A stretch of 7,404 bases of DNA from Treponema sp. (GTDB lineage Bacteria > Spirochaetota > Spirochaetia > Treponematales > Breznakiellaceae): NCBI GenBank assembly GCA_031275035.1, contig JAISPH010000060.1, positions 1 to 7,404 on the forward strand, read 5' to 3'. Shown here one piece after another: positions 5,985 to 7,404 of this stretch. Each line of letters opens with the position of its first letter. Positions within the stretch are counted from its first letter, which is position 1. The notes under the pieces were generated by a model. It was not told where the DNA came from. It saw only the letters and a program-made list of their open reading frames with translations, and made no database searches. The position numbers and the translations under genes were made by a program.

Positions 5985-7404
5985 GTGGCCATTTTCCATA
6001 AGGTAGCGTTAAGTTTACTTATTTCTATTGTTCTCTTTGCCGGTTTTGCCTACCTTGCCTTTACGGGCCTTTTTGATTTGGTAGAAACCAGGTTTTATAA
6101 TCCTTCAATCACCCGGTCTTTGAATCAGGAAATACGCCAGGACGCCGAAACCATACAGAGTTTTCTTACCGAACTCCAGGCCCGTTTTACCGCAACCCTG
6201 GAAGACGAGGCGGTGCAGCGCAGTTTTCTGACCAGCCAGAGCGCCGGGGATATTTGGGACCGTTCCCAGCTCTACGGCCAGCTCCAGGAAGAGCTCAGCG
6301 GGCTCCAAACGGTACGCTTTATCGATGCCGGGGGGTCCCGGATTCACTACTCGACCTACGGGGCGGACATTCTGCGTGAAAGCAGCGCCGCCATTGCCTA
6401 TCGGAATTACGGCGAAGCGGAACAGCGTATTTCCTACGAGACCATCGCGGTAAGGGCCATGGAAAGCCCCAAGATTACGCTGGATGCGGCTGAAGAACGG
6501 ATACTCCTCTCCTTCCCATTTACCGATTCCTACGAGGTTTACCGGGGTACGGCCCTCTTTTCTCTTTCCGTCCGGGCCGTGATGGAACGGCTTATTAATG
6601 AAGGAAGAATAACCGTCGGAGAGAATGTTTCCATCCTTGATAATCCGCCGGGCATTGTATCGGGGATTCCCGCGATGGAAAAGACCGTCCTGATACCCGT
6701 CATCTCTTCCGTCTGGGGGGAGGGCATACTTACCCTGACTACCCTGGATTCGGCCTCCGGCGCTTCGGCGGCCCTGATCTCGTCAAAAACCAGCCAGGGA
6801 ATCTACATAGGCCGGCTGGTGGACGAGTCGGTCTTCCAGTTTCCCCTGGCGATGAAGATCATCCTGCTGGTTTCGATTTATCTGACCCTGTACCTGACTA
6901 TCTTCCTTCTCTTCAATCTCCGGCAGGATTCCATGACGGTGATTCAAAACAGGCTGAAACAACTGCAGCTTACCCTTATCGAAGAGTACTACGATCGCAA
7001 GAGCGATATAGACTGGAGCCGCTGGCGTTGGGAACTTGAACAGCGCCGGGAAGCGGTCCGTACCGAGCTAAAGCGGGGCATTAAAGAAAAGTCCGGGAAG
7101 GAATCCGATATCGATCTCTTTATCGATAAATCCTGGGATGAACTGCTCAGCGTCATCGGCGGAAGGGAGAGGATCACCGCCGCCGGCATTGACGAGGCTA
7201 AACTCCAGAAGATCCTAAGCCGCCTCCTGACCAATACCAATATTGCCGCCCTTCCCCCGGCCCGGATCGAGGGCGCCGGACCGGCCGCCGAAGCCGAGGC
7301 GGTAGAAGAGCGTGAAGAGCGTGACGAAACCGGCGCCGTAGAGCCCGCCGAAGCCGAGGCGGTCGCGGAGCTGGAGGAGCTGGACGACACCGGAGCCGTG
7401 GCGC
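5985..7404 (+). CDS. Two-TM membrane protein with acidic repeat tail, 3' end missing
   Basis: An open frame of 473 codons runs from GTG 5985 to the window edge without a stop. An in-frame TAG at 5973 limits the start. AGGA (5974-5977) is 7 nt before the GTG, whereas TTG 5979 is too close to it. The product has a short basic N-terminus and TM1 at about 6-30. An extracytoplasmic domain of about 255 residues follows, with an opening helical stretch (41-105) and a strand pattern near 'TVRFIDAGGSRIHYST' (109-124) that recalls Cache-like sensor domains. TM2 is at about 286-311, followed by a charged juxtamembrane helix (312-370) of coiled-coil type. The visible end is Ala/Glu-rich with a 20-residue repeat (435-473). 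The architecture suggests a sensor or membrane-anchored signalling or scaffold protein, but no HAMP, kinase, cyclase or MCP domain is visible before the cut. Function unknown. Confidence 0.8.
   Translation, partial: MAIFHKVALSLLISIVLFAGFAYLAFTGLFDLVETRFYNPSITRSLNQEIRQDAETIQSFLTELQARFTATLEDEAVQRSFLTSQSAGDIWDRSQLYGQLQEELSGLQTVRFIDAGGSRIHYSTYGADILRESSAAIAYRNYGEAEQRISYETIAVRAMESPKITLDAAEERILLSFPFTDSYEVYRGTALFSLSVRAVMERLINEGRITVGENVSILDNPPGIVSGIPAMEKTVLIPVISSVWGEGILTLTTLDSASGASAALISSKTSQGIYIGRLVDESVFQFPLAMKIILLVSIYLTLYLTIFLLFNLRQDSMTVIQNRLKQLQLTLIEEYYDRKSDIDWSRWRWELEQRREAVRTELKRGIKEKSGKESDIDLFIDKSWDELLSVIGGRERITAAGIDEAKLQKILSRLLTNTNIAALPPARIEGAGPAAEAEAVEEREERDETGAVEPAEAEAVAELEELDDTGAVA
7287..7404 (+). 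repeat. 60-bp in-frame tandem repeat, second copy cut by edge
   Basis: Unit 1 (7287-7346) and unit 2 (7347-7404, incomplete) share GCCGAAGCCGAGGCGGT at their starts and an ACCGG-GCCGT block near their ends, with exact 60-bp spacing. They encode AEAEAV...(D/E)TGAV with variable Glu/Arg/Leu residues between. The array probably continues beyond the window. Such repeats often vary in copy number and form acidic, extended or helical linkers. Confidence 0.75.

Noticed and set aside
6989..7390. Serine-rich leftward open frame near the right edge
   Set aside because: The Ser/Ala runs are simply the reverse reading of the Glu/Ala repeat of the membrane protein.

Overview
The window looks like a piece of a spirochaete chromosome, most plausibly a Treponema of the termite-gut type. 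The main evidence is the elongation factor G. It has IDSGKTT instead of the usual IDAGKTT in its P-loop and belongs to the branch shared by spirochaetes and mitochondria (spdEFG1/mtEFG1). Two lipoproteins with relaxed LxxC lipoboxes fit this reading. The organism is an inference; no rRNA or other decisive marker is present.

Layout. Positions 1-200 are the end of an insertion sequence: the first 32 codons of a leftward transposase, and outside them two copies of a GGTCAGATTTT(T)AC-T/A-TGAG repeat. A sigma70-type promoter (210-239) starts about 10 bp beyond the element and should drive fusA (318-2420). A 14-bp palindrome (286-299) lies in the fusA leader just before the ribosome binding site. 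After 93 bp comes a RecA/DnaB-fold P-loop ATPase of unknown job (2514-3218), on the same strand and probably cotranscribed with fusA.

Positions 3219-3599 hold no convincing gene. This stretch is very GC-rich (about 63-75% in the 60-base rows I counted). It contains a 58-nt hairpin element with perfect 11-bp ends flanked by AAC on both sides (3344-3401), and it ends in a good promoter, TTGACA-18-TACTAT (3535-3564). That promoter serves two small lipoprotein genes (3600-4169 and 4172-4588) separated by only 2 nt. They are markedly AT-richer (about 40-43% GC in sampled rows) than their neighbours (about 58-67%), which suggests a separate origin or relaxed codon selection.

hflX (ribosome-associated GTPase) lies on the minus strand at 4614-5879 and converges on the lipoprotein pair. 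The two stop codons sit in opposite arms of one 8-bp inverted repeat. An AT-rich divergent gap (5880-5984) follows. A rightward gene then starts at GTG 5985 and runs off the window edge. It encodes a two-TM protein with a large extracytoplasmic domain and an acidic 20-residue tandem repeat at the visible end.

Functionally, fusA and hflX are both translational GTPases, but they lie on opposite strands and are separated by unrelated genes, so no shared operon is implied. I found no CRISPR array, tRNA, rRNA or recognisable defence system. The least explained parts are the structured GC-rich spacer with its lipoprotein pair and the open-ended membrane protein.
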